A stretch of 64,000 nucleotides of DNA from Streptomyces sp. HUAS YS2 (GCF_033343995.1 NZ_CP137573.1:5365001-5429000); one strand, 5' to 3'; shown: positions 19,148-28,792, counted from the first letter of the stretch. Numbers and translations: made by a program. The notes: generated by a model from the letters alone, not told the origin.

Positions 19148-21019
19148 GTGCCCGCGACTCCTACCAACGTGCCCGAGCCGAGCCGTACCGACCCGGCTCT
19201 GATCCGCAATTTCTGCATCATCGCGCACATCGACCACGGCAAGTCCACGCTTGCCGACCGGATGCTCCAGCTGACCGGTGTGGTCGACCAGCGGCAGATG
19301 CGCGCCCAGTATCTCGACCGGATGGACATCGAGCGTGAGCGCGGCATCACGATCAAGTCCCAGGCGGTCCGGCTGCCCTGGGCGCCCACCGAGGGCGAGG
19401 GGCAGGGCAACACCCACATCCTCAACATGATCGACACCCCCGGGCACGTCGACTTCACGTACGAGGTCTCGCGGTCCCTGGCGGCCTGCGAGGGCACCAT
19501 CCTGCTCGTGGACGCGGCCCAGGGCATCGAGGCGCAGACGCTGGCGAACCTGTACCTGGCGATGGAGAACGACCTCACGATCGTTCCCGTGCTGAACAAG
19601 ATCGACCTGCCGGCCGCCCAGCCGGAGAAGTTCTCCGAGGAGCTGGCGAACCTCATCGGCTGCCAGCCGGAGGACGTGCTGAAGGTCTCCGCCAAGACCG
19701 GCCTCGGCGTCGAGGCGCTGCTCGACCGCGTCGTCCGCGACGTCCCCGCGCCGGTCGGCGTCGCCGACGCCCCCGCCCGCGCGATGATCTTCGACTCCGT
19801 CTACGACTCGTACCGCGGCGTCGTGACGTACGTCCGTGTCGTCGACGGCCAGCTCAACAAGCGCGAGCGCATCAAGATGATGTCGACCGGCGCCACCCAC
19901 GAGCTGCTCGAGATCGGCACCAACTCGCCCGAGATGCTGCCGGCCGACGGCCTCGGCGTCGGCGAGGTGGGCTACCTGATCACCGGTGTGAAGGACGTCC
20001 GGCAGTCCAAGGTCGGCGACACGATCACCAGCCTGACCAAGGGCGCCACGGAGGCCCTCGGCGGCTACAAGGACCCCAAGCCGATGGTGTTCTCCGGGCT
20101 CTACCCGCTCGACGGCTCGGACTACCCCGAGCTGCGCGACGCCCTGGACAAGCTGCAGCTCAACGACGCCGCGCTGGTCTACGAGCCGGAGACGTCCGCG
20201 GCCCTCGGCTTCGGCTTCCGCGTCGGCTTCCTGGGCCTGCTCCACCTGGACGTGATCCGGGAGCGGCTGGAGCGCGAGTTCGGCCTCGACCTCATCGCCA
20301 CCGCCCCGAACGTGGTCTACCGCGTGGTGATGGAGGACGGTTCCGAGCACACCGTCACCAACCCGAGCGAGTTCCCCGAGGGCAAGATCAACGACGTGTA
20401 CGAGCCCGTCGTACGCGCCACGATCCTCGCCCCCAGCGAGTTCATCGGCTCGATCATGGAGCTCTGCCAGACCCGCCGAGGCACCCTCCTCGGCATGGAC
20501 TACCTCTCCGAGGACCGGGTGGAGATCCGCTACACCCTCCCCCTCGCCGAGATCGTCTTCGACTTCTTCGACCAGCTGAAGTCCAAGACCCGTGGTTACG
20601 CCTCGCTCGACTACGAGCCCACCGGCGAGCAGGCGTCCAGCCTGGTCAAGGTCGACATCCTGCTGCACGGCGACAAGGTGGACGCCTTCTCGGCGATCAC
20701 CCACAAGGACGCGGCGTACGCGTACGGCGTCCGGCTCGTCGCCAAGCTGCGCGAGCTGATCCCGCGGCAGGCCTTCGAGGTGCCGATCCAGGCCGCCATC
20801 GGCTCCCGGGTGATCGCCCGCGAGACCATCCGCGCCATCCGCAAGGACGTCCTCGCCAAGTGCTACGGCGGTGACATCTCCCGTAAGCGGAAGCTGCTGG
20901 AGAAGCAGAAGGAAGGCAAGAAGCGGATGAAGATGGTCGGCTCGGTCGAGGTCCCGCAGGAGGCGTTCATCGCCGTCCTGTCGAGCGACGACTCGGCCGG
21001 CGGCAAGGCCAAGAAGTAA
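19148..21019 (+). CDS. lepA: translation elongation factor 4 (LepA)
   Basis: A 623-residue translational GTPase that acts on ribosomes, reported to back-translocate or help initiation and assembly. The G1 motif AHIDHGKS is at residues 26-33, the switch region RERGITIKS follows, G3 is DTPGHVDF and G4 is NKIDLP. EF-G-like domains III and V and the LepA-specific C-terminal domain with its Lys-rich end (KQKEGKKRMKM) are complete. GTG 19148 gives the start MPATPTNVPEPSRTD. It is a single gene with its own terminator. Confidence 0.97.
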   Translation: MPATPTNVPEPSRTDPALIRNFCIIAHIDHGKSTLADRMLQLTGVVDQRQMRAQYLDRMDIERERGITIKSQAVRLPWAPTEGEGQGNTHILNMIDTPGHVDFTYEVSRSLAACEGTILLVDAAQGIEAQTLANLYLAMENDLTIVPVLNKIDLPAAQPEKFSEELANLIGCQPEDVLKVSAKTGLGVEALLDRVVRDVPAPVGVADAPARAMIFDSVYDSYRGVVTYVRVVDGQLNKRERIKMMSTGATHELLEIGTNSPEMLPADGLGVGEVGYLITGVKDVRQSKVGDTITSLTKGATEALGGYKDPKPMVFSGLYPLDGSDYPELRDALDKLQLNDAALVYEPETSAALGFGFRVGFLGLLHLDVIRERLEREFGLDLIATAPNVVYRVVMEDGSEHTVTNPSEFPEGKINDVYEPVVRATILAPSEFIGSIMELCQTRRGTLLGMDYLSEDRVEIRYTLPLAEIVFDFFDQLKSKTRGYASLDYEPTGEQASSLVKVDILLHGDKVDAFSAITHKDAAYAYGVRLVAKLRELIPRQAFEVPIQAAIGSRVIARETIRAIRKDVLAKCYGGDISRKRKLLEKQKEGKKRMKMVGSVEVPQEAFIAVLSSDDSAGGKAKK

Positions 21020-21067
21020 CCCGGGGAGCGCCCCGGTAGGTGTCCGCCGGATAGCCGATGCCTCGAT

Positions 21068-21105
21068 CGAACGGGCTCCCGCGTCACCGCGCGGGGGCCC
21101 GTTCG
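21068..21105 (+). terminator. terminator downstream of lepA
   Basis: A 16-bp stem (21068-21083 with 21090-21105) with one G-U pair and a 6-nt loop, followed by TTATG. A smaller GC hairpin lies at about 21020-21035. The rest of the 224-bp gap shows no gene. Confidence 0.8.
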
Positions 21106-21243
21106 TTATGAACCGGGTATGAAGCGGCGGGCCGCAGGCTCTTACGCAGCGGTCTTCGGCCAACTACTCTGATCCCGGCTCGTAGGTTACTCGCCAGTTA
21201 AATACGCACCACCTGAAGGCACCGCCGCCGCCCGGAGGACGTC

Positions 21244-23136
21244 GTGAGCGACACACAGACCCTGATCGAGAACCGGCCGCCCTCCGTGGCAGCCCTCTTC
21301 CTTGAGCGCGTCGCGCAGACTCCCGATGCGGAGGCCTACCGCTACCCCGTACCAGCTACTTCCGGCCAGGGCGCGGACGAGTGGAAGTCGCTCAGCTGGG
21401 GTCAGGCCGCCGAGCGGGTGTATGCGATCGCCGCCGGCCTGATCGATCTCGGCGTCAACCCGGAGGAGCGCGTCGCGCTCGCCTCCGCCACCCGGGTGGA
21501 GTGGATCCTCGCCGACCTGGGCGTGATGTGCGCGGGCGCCGCCACGACCACGATCTACCCGCAGACCAACGCGGAGGAGTCGGCGTTCATCCTGTCCGAC
21601 TCCGCGTCGCGGGTGCTGATCGCCGAGAACGCCGCCCAGCTGGCCAAGGCCCGCGAGCGCCGCTCCGAGCTGCCCGACCTGCACCACGTCGTCGTCCTCG
21701 ACGCCGAGGGCATCGAGGAGGGCGCCGAGGGCGATCCGGAGGGCTGGGTCCTCACCCTGGCCGACCTGGAGGTCCGCGGAGCGGCGTACCTGGAGAAGCA
21801 CCCGGAGGCGGTCAAGGAGCGCGTCTCGGCCATCACCGCCGACCAGCTCGCCACCCTGATCTACACCTCGGGTACGACGGGCCGTCCCAAGGGCGTCCGC
21901 CTTCCGCACGACAACTGGTCGTACATGGCCAAGGCCATCGCCGCGACGGGCCTCGTCACCCAGGACGACGTCCAGTACCTGTGGCTGCCGCTCGCGCACG
22001 TCTTCGGCAAGGTGCTGACCTCCGGCCAGATCGAGGTCGGCCACGTCACCGCCGTCGACGGCCGCATCGACAAGATCATCGTGAACCTGCCGGTGGTCCA
22101 GCCGACCTACATGGCGGCCGTCCCGCGCATCTTCGAGAAGGTCTACAACGGCGTCGCCGCCAAGGCCCGCGAGGGCGGCGGGGCCAAGTACAAGATCTTC
22201 CAGTGGGCGGCCGGAGTGGCCCGCGAGTACGCCAAGGTCACCCAGGACAACTTCCGCCGCACCGGCACCGCCTCCGCGCCCTTCGGTCTCACCGCCAAGC
22301 ACAAGGTGGCCGACGCGCTGGTCTACTCGAAGCTCCGCGAGGCCTTCGGCGGCCGGCTGCGCGCCGCCGTCTCCGGCTCGGTCGCCCTCGCGCCCGAGAT
22401 CGGCTACTTCTTCTCCGGCGCCGGCATCCACATCCTGGAGGGCTACGGCCTCACCGAGTCGAGCGCCGCCAGCTTCGTCAACCCGGGCGAGGCGTACCGC
22501 ACCGGCACCGTCGGCAAGCCGCTGCCCGGCACCGAGGTCCGCATCGCCGACGACGGCGAGATCCTGCTGCGCGGCCCCGGCATCATGGAGGGCTACCACG
22601 GCCTGCCGGAGAAGACCGCCGAGGTCCTGGAGGCGGACGGCTGGTTCCACACCGGCGACATCGGCGAGCTGTCCGCCGACGGCTACCTGCGGATCACCGA
22701 CCGCAAGAAGGACCTGTTCAAGACCTCGGGCGGCAAGTACATCGCGCCGACCGAGATCGAGGGCAACTTCAAGGCCGTCTGCCCGTTCGTCTCCAACATC
22801 GTCGTCCTCGGCGCCGACCGGAACTACTGCAGCGCGCTCATCGCCCTCGACGAGCCCGCCATCCAGGGCTGGGCTGCCGAGAACGGCCTCGGCGGCAAGT
22901 CGTACGCGGAGGTCGTCGGCTCCCCGCAGGTCGAGGCGCTCATCCAGGGCTACGTCGAGCGGCTCAACGAGGGCCTCCAGCGCTGGCAGACGATCAAGAA
23001 GTTCCGCCTGCTCCCGCGCGACCTCGACGTCGAGCACGGCGAGCTCACGCCGAGCCTGAAGATGAAGCGCCCGGTCGTCGAGCGCACGTACCAGCACCTC
23101 ATCGACGAGATGTACGCGGGCGCCCGGGAGGCATAG
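21244..23136 (+). CDS. AMP-dependent long-chain fatty-acid-CoA ligase
   Basis: A 630-residue ANL-superfamily enzyme that activates a fatty acid with ATP and then couples it to CoA. The phosphate-binding loop YTSGTTGRPKG is at residues 207-217, the A5 motif is EGYGLTESSA, the A7/A8 hinge region reads GWFHTGDIGE and RKKDLFKTSGGKYIAP, and the catalytic Lys lies near the C-terminus. The domain order matches FadD/FAA-type long-chain ligases. GTG 21244 follows GGAGGA. It is a single gene. The exact chain length cannot be read from sequence. Confidence 0.92.
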   Translation: MSDTQTLIENRPPSVAALFLERVAQTPDAEAYRYPVPATSGQGADEWKSLSWGQAAERVYAIAAGLIDLGVNPEERVALASATRVEWILADLGVMCAGAATTTIYPQTNAEESAFILSDSASRVLIAENAAQLAKARERRSELPDLHHVVVLDAEGIEEGAEGDPEGWVLTLADLEVRGAAYLEKHPEAVKERVSAITADQLATLIYTSGTTGRPKGVRLPHDNWSYMAKAIAATGLVTQDDVQYLWLPLAHVFGKVLTSGQIEVGHVTAVDGRIDKIIVNLPVVQPTYMAAVPRIFEKVYNGVAAKAREGGGAKYKIFQWAAGVAREYAKVTQDNFRRTGTASAPFGLTAKHKVADALVYSKLREAFGGRLRAAVSGSVALAPEIGYFFSGAGIHILEGYGLTESSAASFVNPGEAYRTGTVGKPLPGTEVRIADDGEILLRGPGIMEGYHGLPEKTAEVLEADGWFHTGDIGELSADGYLRITDRKKDLFKTSGGKYIAPTEIEGNFKAVCPFVSNIVVLGADRNYCSALIALDEPAIQGWAAENGLGGKSYAEVVGSPQVEALIQGYVERLNEGLQRWQTIKKFRLLPRDLDVEHGELTPSLKMKRPVVERTYQHLIDEMYAGAREA

Positions 23137-23207
23137 GGCCTCGACCCCGGGACCGGGGTTTTCCACAGGCCGGGGGGTCACCTCGGGCGGTACGGGACAA
23201 TGGGCTC

Positions 23208-24440
23208 ATGCCTTCCGTACTGCCCGATGGTGAGCCCATGCCCGAGGACGGGGCGCTGCCCGTGCACGCCCTGGAAGGGGCGGGGGAGCGGCCGCTCGGG
23301 TTCTATCTGCATGTGCCGTACTGCGCGACGCGGTGCGGCTACTGCGACTTCAACACGTACACCGCGAGCGAGCTGCGCGGGACCGGCGGCGTGCTCGCGT
23401 CCCGGGACAACTACGCCGAGCAGGTCGTCGAGGAGATCCGGCTCGCCCGGAAGGTGCTCGGGGACGACCCGCGGCCGGTGCGGACCGTCTTCGTCGGCGG
23501 CGGCACGCCCACGCTGCTCGCCGCCGGGGACCTCGTACGGATGCTGGCGGCGGTCCGGGACGAGTTCGGGCTCGCGGAGGACGCCGAGGTGACGACCGAG
23601 GCGAACCCGGAGTCCGTGGACCCCGCCTACCTCGCCGAGCTGCGGGACGGCGGGTTCAACCGGATCTCCTTCGGCATGCAGAGCGCCCGGCAGCACGTGC
23701 TCAAGGTCCTCGACCGGACGCACACGCCCGGCCGGCCAGAGGCGTGCGTCGGCGAGGCCCGGGCGGCGGGCTTCGAGCACGTCAACCTGGACCTGATCTA
23801 CGGCACGCCCGGGGAGTCCGACGACGACTGGCGGGCCTCTCTGGACGCGGCGATCGGGGCGGGCCCGGACCATGTCAGCGCGTACGCGCTGATCGTCGAG
23901 GAGGGCACGCAGCTCGCCCGCCGGATCCGGCGCGGCGAGGTCCCGATGACGGACGACGACGTGCACGCGGACCGGTACCTGATCGCCGAGGACGTGCTGT
24001 CGAAGGCCGGTTTCGAGTGGTACGAGGTGTCCAACTGGGCCACCTCCGAGTCCGGCCGCTGCCTGCACAACGAGCTGTACTGGCGCGGCGCCGACTGGTG
24101 GGGCGCCGGTCCGGGCGCGCACAGCCACGTCGGCGGCGTGCGGTGGTGGAACGTGAAGCACCCGGGGGCGTACGCGGCGGCGCTGGCGGCCGGGAAGTCG
24201 CCCGGCGCCGGGCGGGAGCTGCTCGCCGACGAGGACCGGCGGGTGGAGCGGATCCTGCTGGAGCTGCGCCTGAAGGAGGGCGTGGAGCTGGACATCCTCC
24301 GCCCCGCGGGCCTCGAGTCGTCCCGCAGAGCGCTCGCGGACGGGCTGCTCGACCGGGAGGCGTACGAGACGGGGCGCGCCGTCCTGACGCTGCGCGGGCG
24401 GCTACTAGCCGACGCGGTGGTCAGGGACCTGGTGGACTGA
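23208..24440 (+). CDS. hemW: radical SAM heme chaperone HemW
   Basis: A 410-residue HemN-like radical SAM protein. The cluster motif CATRCGYC (C39, C43, C46, CxxxCxxC) is present, followed by VFVGGGTPT and TTEANPES. The C-terminal HemN-type domain is complete. HemW proteins bind heme and deliver it to respiratory enzymes, unlike true coproporphyrinogen dehydrogenases, which they resemble. ATG 23208 is chosen; the protein then has an N-terminal extension before FYLHVPYC. It is followed by the convergent DUF3097 gene. Confidence 0.93.
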   Translation: MPSVLPDGEPMPEDGALPVHALEGAGERPLGFYLHVPYCATRCGYCDFNTYTASELRGTGGVLASRDNYAEQVVEEIRLARKVLGDDPRPVRTVFVGGGTPTLLAAGDLVRMLAAVRDEFGLAEDAEVTTEANPESVDPAYLAELRDGGFNRISFGMQSARQHVLKVLDRTHTPGRPEACVGEARAAGFEHVNLDLIYGTPGESDDDWRASLDAAIGAGPDHVSAYALIVEEGTQLARRIRRGEVPMTDDDVHADRYLIAEDVLSKAGFEWYEVSNWATSESGRCLHNELYWRGADWWGAGPGAHSHVGGVRWWNVKHPGAYAAALAAGKSPGAGRELLADEDRRVERILLELRLKEGVELDILRPAGLESSRRALADGLLDREAYETGRAVLTLRGRLLADAVVRDLVD

Positions 24441-24531
24441 TCACCTGGTGGACGGGTCACCCCGGCGGGTGAATCGCCGGGGGCGGCCCGTGGGCGTCAG
24501 GCGGCTCGGGGCGTCGGGCGGCCCGTGGGCG

Positions 24532-25347
24532 TCATGCCGGGCCGCCGTCCGTGACGAAGTCGATCAACTCCTCGACGCGGCCCAGCAGCGACGGCTCCAG
24601 GTCCTTGTACGAGGTCACCCGCTTCAGGATGGCCTGCCAGACCGCCCCGGTGTTGTCCGAGGGCCAGCCCAGGGCCCGGCACACGCCCGTCTTCCAGTCC
24701 TGGCCGTACGGGACCCGCGGCCACTCCGGAATCCCCAGCGAGGACGGCTTCACCGCCTCCCAGACGTCGATGTACGGGTGGCCCACCACCAGGACGTCGT
24801 CACCCGTCACCGCCGCCGCCAGGCGGGACTCCTTCGAGCCCGGGACCAGGTGGTCGACGAGGACGCCGAGCCGCGCGTCCGGGCCGGGGGCGAATTCCGC
24901 GACGATCGCCGGCAGGTCGTCGATGCCCTCCAGGTACTCCACGACCACCCCCTCGATCCGCAGGTCGTCGCCCCAGACCTTCTCGACCAGCTCCGCGTCG
25001 TGCCGGCCCTCCACGTAGATCCGGCCCGCCCGCGCCACCCGGGCCCGCGCGCCCGGCACCGCGACCGACCCGGAGGCCGTACGGGTCGGGTGTGCCGTCG
25101 TCGGCGACGACGGACGCACCAGCGTGACGACCCTGCCCTCCAGGAGGAAGCCGCGGGGCTCCAGCGGGAACACGCGGTGCTTGCCGAAGCGGTCCTCCAG
25201 CGTGACCGTGCCCGCCTCGCAGCGGATCACCGCCCCGCAGAAGCCCGTCGAGACCTCCTCGACGACGAGGTCCGCCTCCGCCGGTACCTCCGGCACGGGA
25301 GCGGACCGCTTCCAAGGGGGCGTCAGATCTGGGTTGTAGCTACGCAT
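24532..25347 (-). CDS. DUF3097 family protein
   Basis: A 271-residue protein recognised as the actinobacterial DUF3097 family, often found near hemW. It starts MRSYNPDLTPPWKRSAPVPE. The middle segment RIYVEGRHDAELVEKVWGDD resembles a TOPRIM-type acidic core, and VLVDHLVPGSKES and DVLVVGHPYIDVWEAVKP are highly conserved-looking. A nucleic-acid or nucleotide-related role is an inference from the TOPRIM-like look. The first codons of this gene are duplicated 111 bases upstream. Confidence 0.8.
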   Translation of the reverse strand: MRSYNPDLTPPWKRSAPVPEVPAEADLVVEEVSTGFCGAVIRCEAGTVTLEDRFGKHRVFPLEPRGFLLEGRVVTLVRPSSPTTAHPTRTASGSVAVPGARARVARAGRIYVEGRHDAELVEKVWGDDLRIEGVVVEYLEGIDDLPAIVAEFAPGPDARLGVLVDHLVPGSKESRLAAAVTGDDVLVVGHPYIDVWEAVKPSSLGIPEWPRVPYGQDWKTGVCRALGWPSDNTGAVWQAILKRVTSYKDLEPSLLGRVEELIDFVTDGGPA

Positions 25348-25450
25348 CGGGTTGATTCCGTCCGAGCCTGCGATGAGGAGGGTTTCTGCCGGGGGTCCGG
25401 GGGTTGCCCCCGGGGAGCGCAGTCAAGGGGGCGTCAGATCTGGGTTGTAG
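25313..25450. repeat. 27-bp direct repeat copying the DUF3097 start region
   Basis: The same 27 bases occur at 25313-25339 and 25424-25450. The first copy encodes the YNPDLTPP start of the DUF3097 protein on the minus strand; the second lies upstream and encodes the same peptide followed by a stop. A GC hairpin (CCGGGGG with CCCCCGG) lies between the copies at about 25398-25414 and may terminate the upstream MBL gene. Confidence 0.85.
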
Positions 25451-25468
25451 GCACGCACTTGGGGGACG

Positions 25469-26191
25469 TTATGCCACCTCGAAGCGCCGTGCCAGCTCAT
25501 CCCGCTGCCCGCGGACGAACGTCGCGTCCACCGCCGCGCCGTGGCCCGGTACGTACAGCGCGTCCTCGCCGCCCAGGGCGAGCAGCCGGTCCAGGGCGGC
25601 CGGCCAGCGGGCCGGGATGGCGTCCGGGCCCGCCTGCGGCTCGCCCGACTCCTCCACCAGGTCGCCGCAGAACACCACCTCCGGCGCGCCCGGGACCAGC
25701 ACCGCCAGGTCGTGGCCCGTGTGGCCGGGGCCGACATTGGCCAGCAGCACCTGCCGGCCGCCCAGGTCCAGCGTCCACTCGCCCGACACCACGTGGTGCG
25801 GCACCACCAGCACGTCCGCCGCCTCCGCCGCCTCGTCCGCGTCGAGCCCCTGGCGCACCGCGTCCAGCCGCAGCGCCTCCCGCTCCCGGCCGCGCAGCAG
25901 CGTGTCGAGGCCGACCGCGCCGTACACCTCCACCCCGGAGAACGCCGCCGTGCCGAGTACGTGATCGAAATGCGGGTGCCCGAGTGCGATGTGCGTCACT
26001 TTTCGGCCGGTCATCGCCTGCACCTGCGCCCGCAGCTCCGCGCCCTCCCGGAGCGAGGATCCCGTGTCGTACAGAAGCACCGCCCGCTCGCCCAGAACGA
26101 GGCCCACAGTGGCGTCCCAGACCGGCAGCCGCCTCCGTCCGACCCCGTCCGCGAGCCGTTCCCACCCGTGCTCTTCCCAATCGACATCCAT
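25469..26191 (-). CDS. MBL-fold metallo-hydrolase
   Basis: A 240-residue metallo-beta-lactamase-fold protein. The metal motif is GHPHFDHVLGT (HxHxDH), with later ligands around GPGHTGHD and a final VPGHG. The order and size match single-domain glyoxalase-II-like or lactonase-like hydrolases. It is cytoplasmic, with no signal peptide. It is transcribed away from hrcA. The substrate is unknown. Confidence 0.85.
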   Translation of the reverse strand: MDVDWEEHGWERLADGVGRRRLPVWDATVGLVLGERAVLLYDTGSSLREGAELRAQVQAMTGRKVTHIALGHPHFDHVLGTAAFSGVEVYGAVGLDTLLRGREREALRLDAVRQGLDADEAAEAADVLVVPHHVVSGEWTLDLGGRQVLLANVGPGHTGHDLAVLVPGAPEVVFCGDLVEESGEPQAGPDAIPARWPAALDRLLALGGEDALYVPGHGAAVDATFVRGQRDELARRFEVA

Positions 26192-26223
26192 ACCGTGACG
26201 CTATCGGTCGGCGTGCCGCCTCC

Positions 26224-26254
26224 TTGCCAGGAGCGATGTGCGCCGCCGTACACT
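26224..26254 (+). promoter_or_regulatory. candidate hrcA promoter
   Basis: TTGCCA (26224-26229) and TACACT (26249-26254) are separated by 19 bases, slightly long. A start near 26261 would place the CIRCE element just inside the transcript, its usual position. Confidence 0.45.
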
Positions 26255-26268
26255 GGCCAGGGGATTCC

Positions 26269-26293
26269 TGGCACTCGGGCAGGGCGAGTGCCA
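26269..26293. promoter_or_regulatory. CIRCE operator (HrcA binding site)
   Basis: TGGCACTC, nine bases, then GAGTGCCA: a perfect 8-bp inverted repeat with the N9 spacing of the CIRCE element. It lies 46 bases before hrcA. HrcA with GroEL represses genes carrying it until heat stress. Confidence 0.95.
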
Positions 26294-26338
26294 AACAGGG
26301 AGCAACCGGAACCGGAACGACAGCTGGAGGTGCGCACG

Positions 26339-27355
26339 ATGCTCAGCGAACGCAGACTCGAGGTGCTGCGCGCCATCGTCCAGGACTATGTCGGGACGGA
26401 GGAGCCGGTCGGCTCCAAGGCGCTCACCGAGCGGCACAACCTCGGTGTCTCGCCGGCCACCGTGCGCAACGACATGGCGGTCCTGGAGGAGGAGGGCTTC
26501 ATCGCCCAGCCTCACACCAGCGCCGGACGCATCCCCACCGACAAGGGCTACCGCCTGTTCGTCGACCGGCTGGCCGGCGTCAAGCCGCTGTCGACGCCGG
26601 AGCGGCGCGCGATCCACAACTTCCTGGACGGCGCGGTCGACCTCGACGACGTCGTGGGCCGCACGGTCCGGCTGCTCGCGCAGCTGACCCGGCAGGTCGC
26701 GGTCGTGCAGTACCCGTCGCTGACCCGTTCGACGGTCCGGCACGTGGAACTGCTGTCGCTGTCCCCGGCCCGGCTGATGCTGGTGCTGATCACGGACACC
26801 GGCCGCGTCGAGCAGCGGATGATCGACTGCCCCGCGCCGTTCGGCGAGACCTCGCTGGCGGATCTGCGGGCCCGGCTGAACAGCCGGGTCGTCGGCCGCC
26901 GCTTCGCGGACGTGCCGCAGCTGGTGCAGGACCTGCCGGAGTCCTTCGAGGCGGAGGACCGCGGCACGGTCTCGGCGGTGCTCGCGACCCTGCTGGAAAC
27001 CCTGGTGGAAGAGCACGAGGAACGGCTGATGATCGGCGGCACCGCCAATCTCACCCGCTTCGGGCACGACTTCCCCCTCACGATCAGGCCGGTGCTGGAG
27101 GCACTCGAGGAGCAGGTCGTGCTCCTCAAGCTGCTCGGCGAGGCCAAGGATTCGGGCATGACCGTACGGATCGGGCACGAGAACACCCATGAGGGCCTCA
27201 CGTCCACGTCCGTCGTCGCGGTCGGCTACGGTTCGGGCGACGAGGCCGTCGCCAAACTCGGCGTGGTCGGACCGACCCGCATGGACTACCCCGGAACGAT
27301 GGGAGCGGTACGCGCAGTGGCACGTTACGTCGGACAGATCCTGGCGGAGTCGTAA
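26339..27355 (+). CDS. hrcA: heat-inducible transcriptional repressor HrcA
   Basis: A 338-residue repressor. The N-terminal winged helix (residues 1-70, with GVSPATVRNDMAVLEEEGFI) binds CIRCE. The dimerisation and GAF-like domains follow, with SAGRIPTDKGYR and MRI-type C-terminal sequence MTVRIGHEN and YPGTMGAVRAV typical of HrcA. ATG 26339 follows GGAGG. A CIRCE sits in its own leader, so it is autoregulated. Its stop is directly followed by the GTG of dnaJ2. Confidence 0.97.
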   Translation: MLSERRLEVLRAIVQDYVGTEEPVGSKALTERHNLGVSPATVRNDMAVLEEEGFIAQPHTSAGRIPTDKGYRLFVDRLAGVKPLSTPERRAIHNFLDGAVDLDDVVGRTVRLLAQLTRQVAVVQYPSLTRSTVRHVELLSLSPARLMLVLITDTGRVEQRMIDCPAPFGETSLADLRARLNSRVVGRRFADVPQLVQDLPESFEAEDRGTVSAVLATLLETLVEEHEERLMIGGTANLTRFGHDFPLTIRPVLEALEEQVVLLKLLGEAKDSGMTVRIGHENTHEGLTSTSVVAVGYGSGDEAVAKLGVVGPTRMDYPGTMGAVRAVARYVGQILAES

Positions 27356-28495
27356 GTGGCCACGGACTACTACGCCGTACTCGGCGTGCGCCGCGACGCA
27401 TCGCAGGACGAGATCAAGAAGGCGTTCAGGCGCCTCGCCCGCGAGCTTCACCCGGATGTGAATCCGGACCCGAAGACGCAGGAGCGCTTCAAGGAGATCA
27501 ACGCCGCGTACGAGGTGCTCTCGGACCCGCAGAAGAAGCAGGTCTACGACCTCGGTGGTGACCCGCTGTCCGCCTCGGGCGGCGCGGGCGGGGCCGGCGG
27601 CTTCGGCGCGGGCGGCTTCGGCAACTTCTCCGACATCATGGACGCGTTCTTCGGCACGGCCTCGCAGCGCGGCCCGCGGTCGCGGACGCGGCGCGGCCAG
27701 GATGCGATGATTCGGCTGGAGGTCGAGCTCAACGAGGCGGCCTTCGGCACGACGAAGGACATCCAGGTCGACACGGCGGTCGTCTGCACGACCTGCTCCG
27801 GCGAGGGTGCCGCGCCCGGCACCTCCGCGCAGACCTGTGACATGTGCCGCGGCCGCGGTGAGGTCTCGCAGGTCACCCGGTCCTTCCTGGGCCAGGTCAT
27901 GACCTCGCGGCCGTGCCCGCAGTGCCAGGGCTTCGGGACCGTCGTCCCGACCCCGTGCCCGGAGTGCGCGGGCGACGGGCGGGTCCGCTCCCGCCGGACG
28001 CTCACGGTCAAGATCCCGGCCGGTGTCGACAACGGCACCCGCATCCAGCTCGCGGGCGAGGGCGAGGTCGGCCCGGGCGGCGGCCCCGCCGGCGACCTGT
28101 ACGTGGAGATCCACGAGCTGCCGCACGAGACGTTCCAGCGGCGCGGGGACGACCTGCACTGCACGGTGACGATCCCGATGACGGCGGGCGCGCTCGGCAC
28201 GAAGGTGCCGCTGCAGACCCTGGACGGGCTCGAAGAGGTCGACATCCGCCCGGGCACGCAGTCCGGCCAGTCGATCCCGCTGCACGGCAGGGGCGTCACG
28301 CACCTGCGCGGCGGCGGGCGCGGCGACCTGATCGTCCACGTCGAGGTCCAGACCCCGGCGAAGCTCGACCCGGAGCAGGAGCGGCTGCTGCGCGAACTGG
28401 CCAAGCTCCGCGGCGAGGAGCGCCCGACGGGGCAGTTCCAGCCGGGGCAGCAGGGCCTGTTCTCGCGCCTGAAGGACGCGTTCAACGGCCGGTAG
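27356..28495 (+). CDS. dnaJ2: molecular chaperone DnaJ (DnaJ2)
   Basis: A 379-residue type I J-protein that delivers substrates to DnaK and stimulates its ATPase. The J domain (1-70) has HPD at 32-34, followed by a Gly-rich linker. Four zinc repeats follow (CTTCSGEG, CDMCRGRG, CPQCQGFG, CPECAGDG), and the C-terminal substrate-binding domains are complete. GTG 27356 immediately follows the hrcA stop, so the two form one heat-shock operon. The name dnaJ2 follows the usual Streptomyces naming for the hrcA-linked copy. Confidence 0.96.
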   Translation: MATDYYAVLGVRRDASQDEIKKAFRRLARELHPDVNPDPKTQERFKEINAAYEVLSDPQKKQVYDLGGDPLSASGGAGGAGGFGAGGFGNFSDIMDAFFGTASQRGPRSRTRRGQDAMIRLEVELNEAAFGTTKDIQVDTAVVCTTCSGEGAAPGTSAQTCDMCRGRGEVSQVTRSFLGQVMTSRPCPQCQGFGTVVPTPCPECAGDGRVRSRRTLTVKIPAGVDNGTRIQLAGEGEVGPGGGPAGDLYVEIHELPHETFQRRGDDLHCTVTIPMTAGALGTKVPLQTLDGLEEVDIRPGTQSGQSIPLHGRGVTHLRGGGRGDLIVHVEVQTPAKLDPEQERLLRELAKLRGEERPTGQFQPGQQGLFSRLKDAFNGR

Positions 28496-28507
28496 GCCGG
28501 TAGCGGA

Positions 28508-28556
28508 CGAAGAGGGGGCGTGCCCCGCGCGATGCGCGGGGCACGCCCCCTCTTCG
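28508..28556 (+). terminator. strong terminator after hrcA-dnaJ2
   Basis: A perfect 23-bp GC-rich stem (28508-28530 with 28534-28556) with a 3-nt loop. The following 236 bases (to 28792) are extremely GC-rich and hold no gene I can support. Confidence 0.85.
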
Positions 28557-28792
28557 CGCGTCCGCCGGGGCCGGGCCGGGCAGCAGGGCCGCGCGGCGCA
28601 AGCGCGCGCAGGCTCCGCGGCCGGAGGCCGTGGGCCTCCCGCCGAGGCGGCCTCGCGCCGCGGTGTGAGGCCACCGCCTCCCTCGGCCTCGGGCCCTGGC
28701 GGCAGCCGTGGTGCGGGCGGCTCACCGATACGCGGCCCGCACCCCGTCGGCGTGCGTTCGGGGGGTCGCTCGCGTCGTGGCACGATGGCCGC

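Noticed and set aside
21381..24440. A 1,019-residue frame that appears to fuse an Arg-rich region to HemW
   Set aside because: The N-terminal two-thirds is a shifted-frame shadow of the acyl-CoA ligase; HemW begins at ATG 23208.
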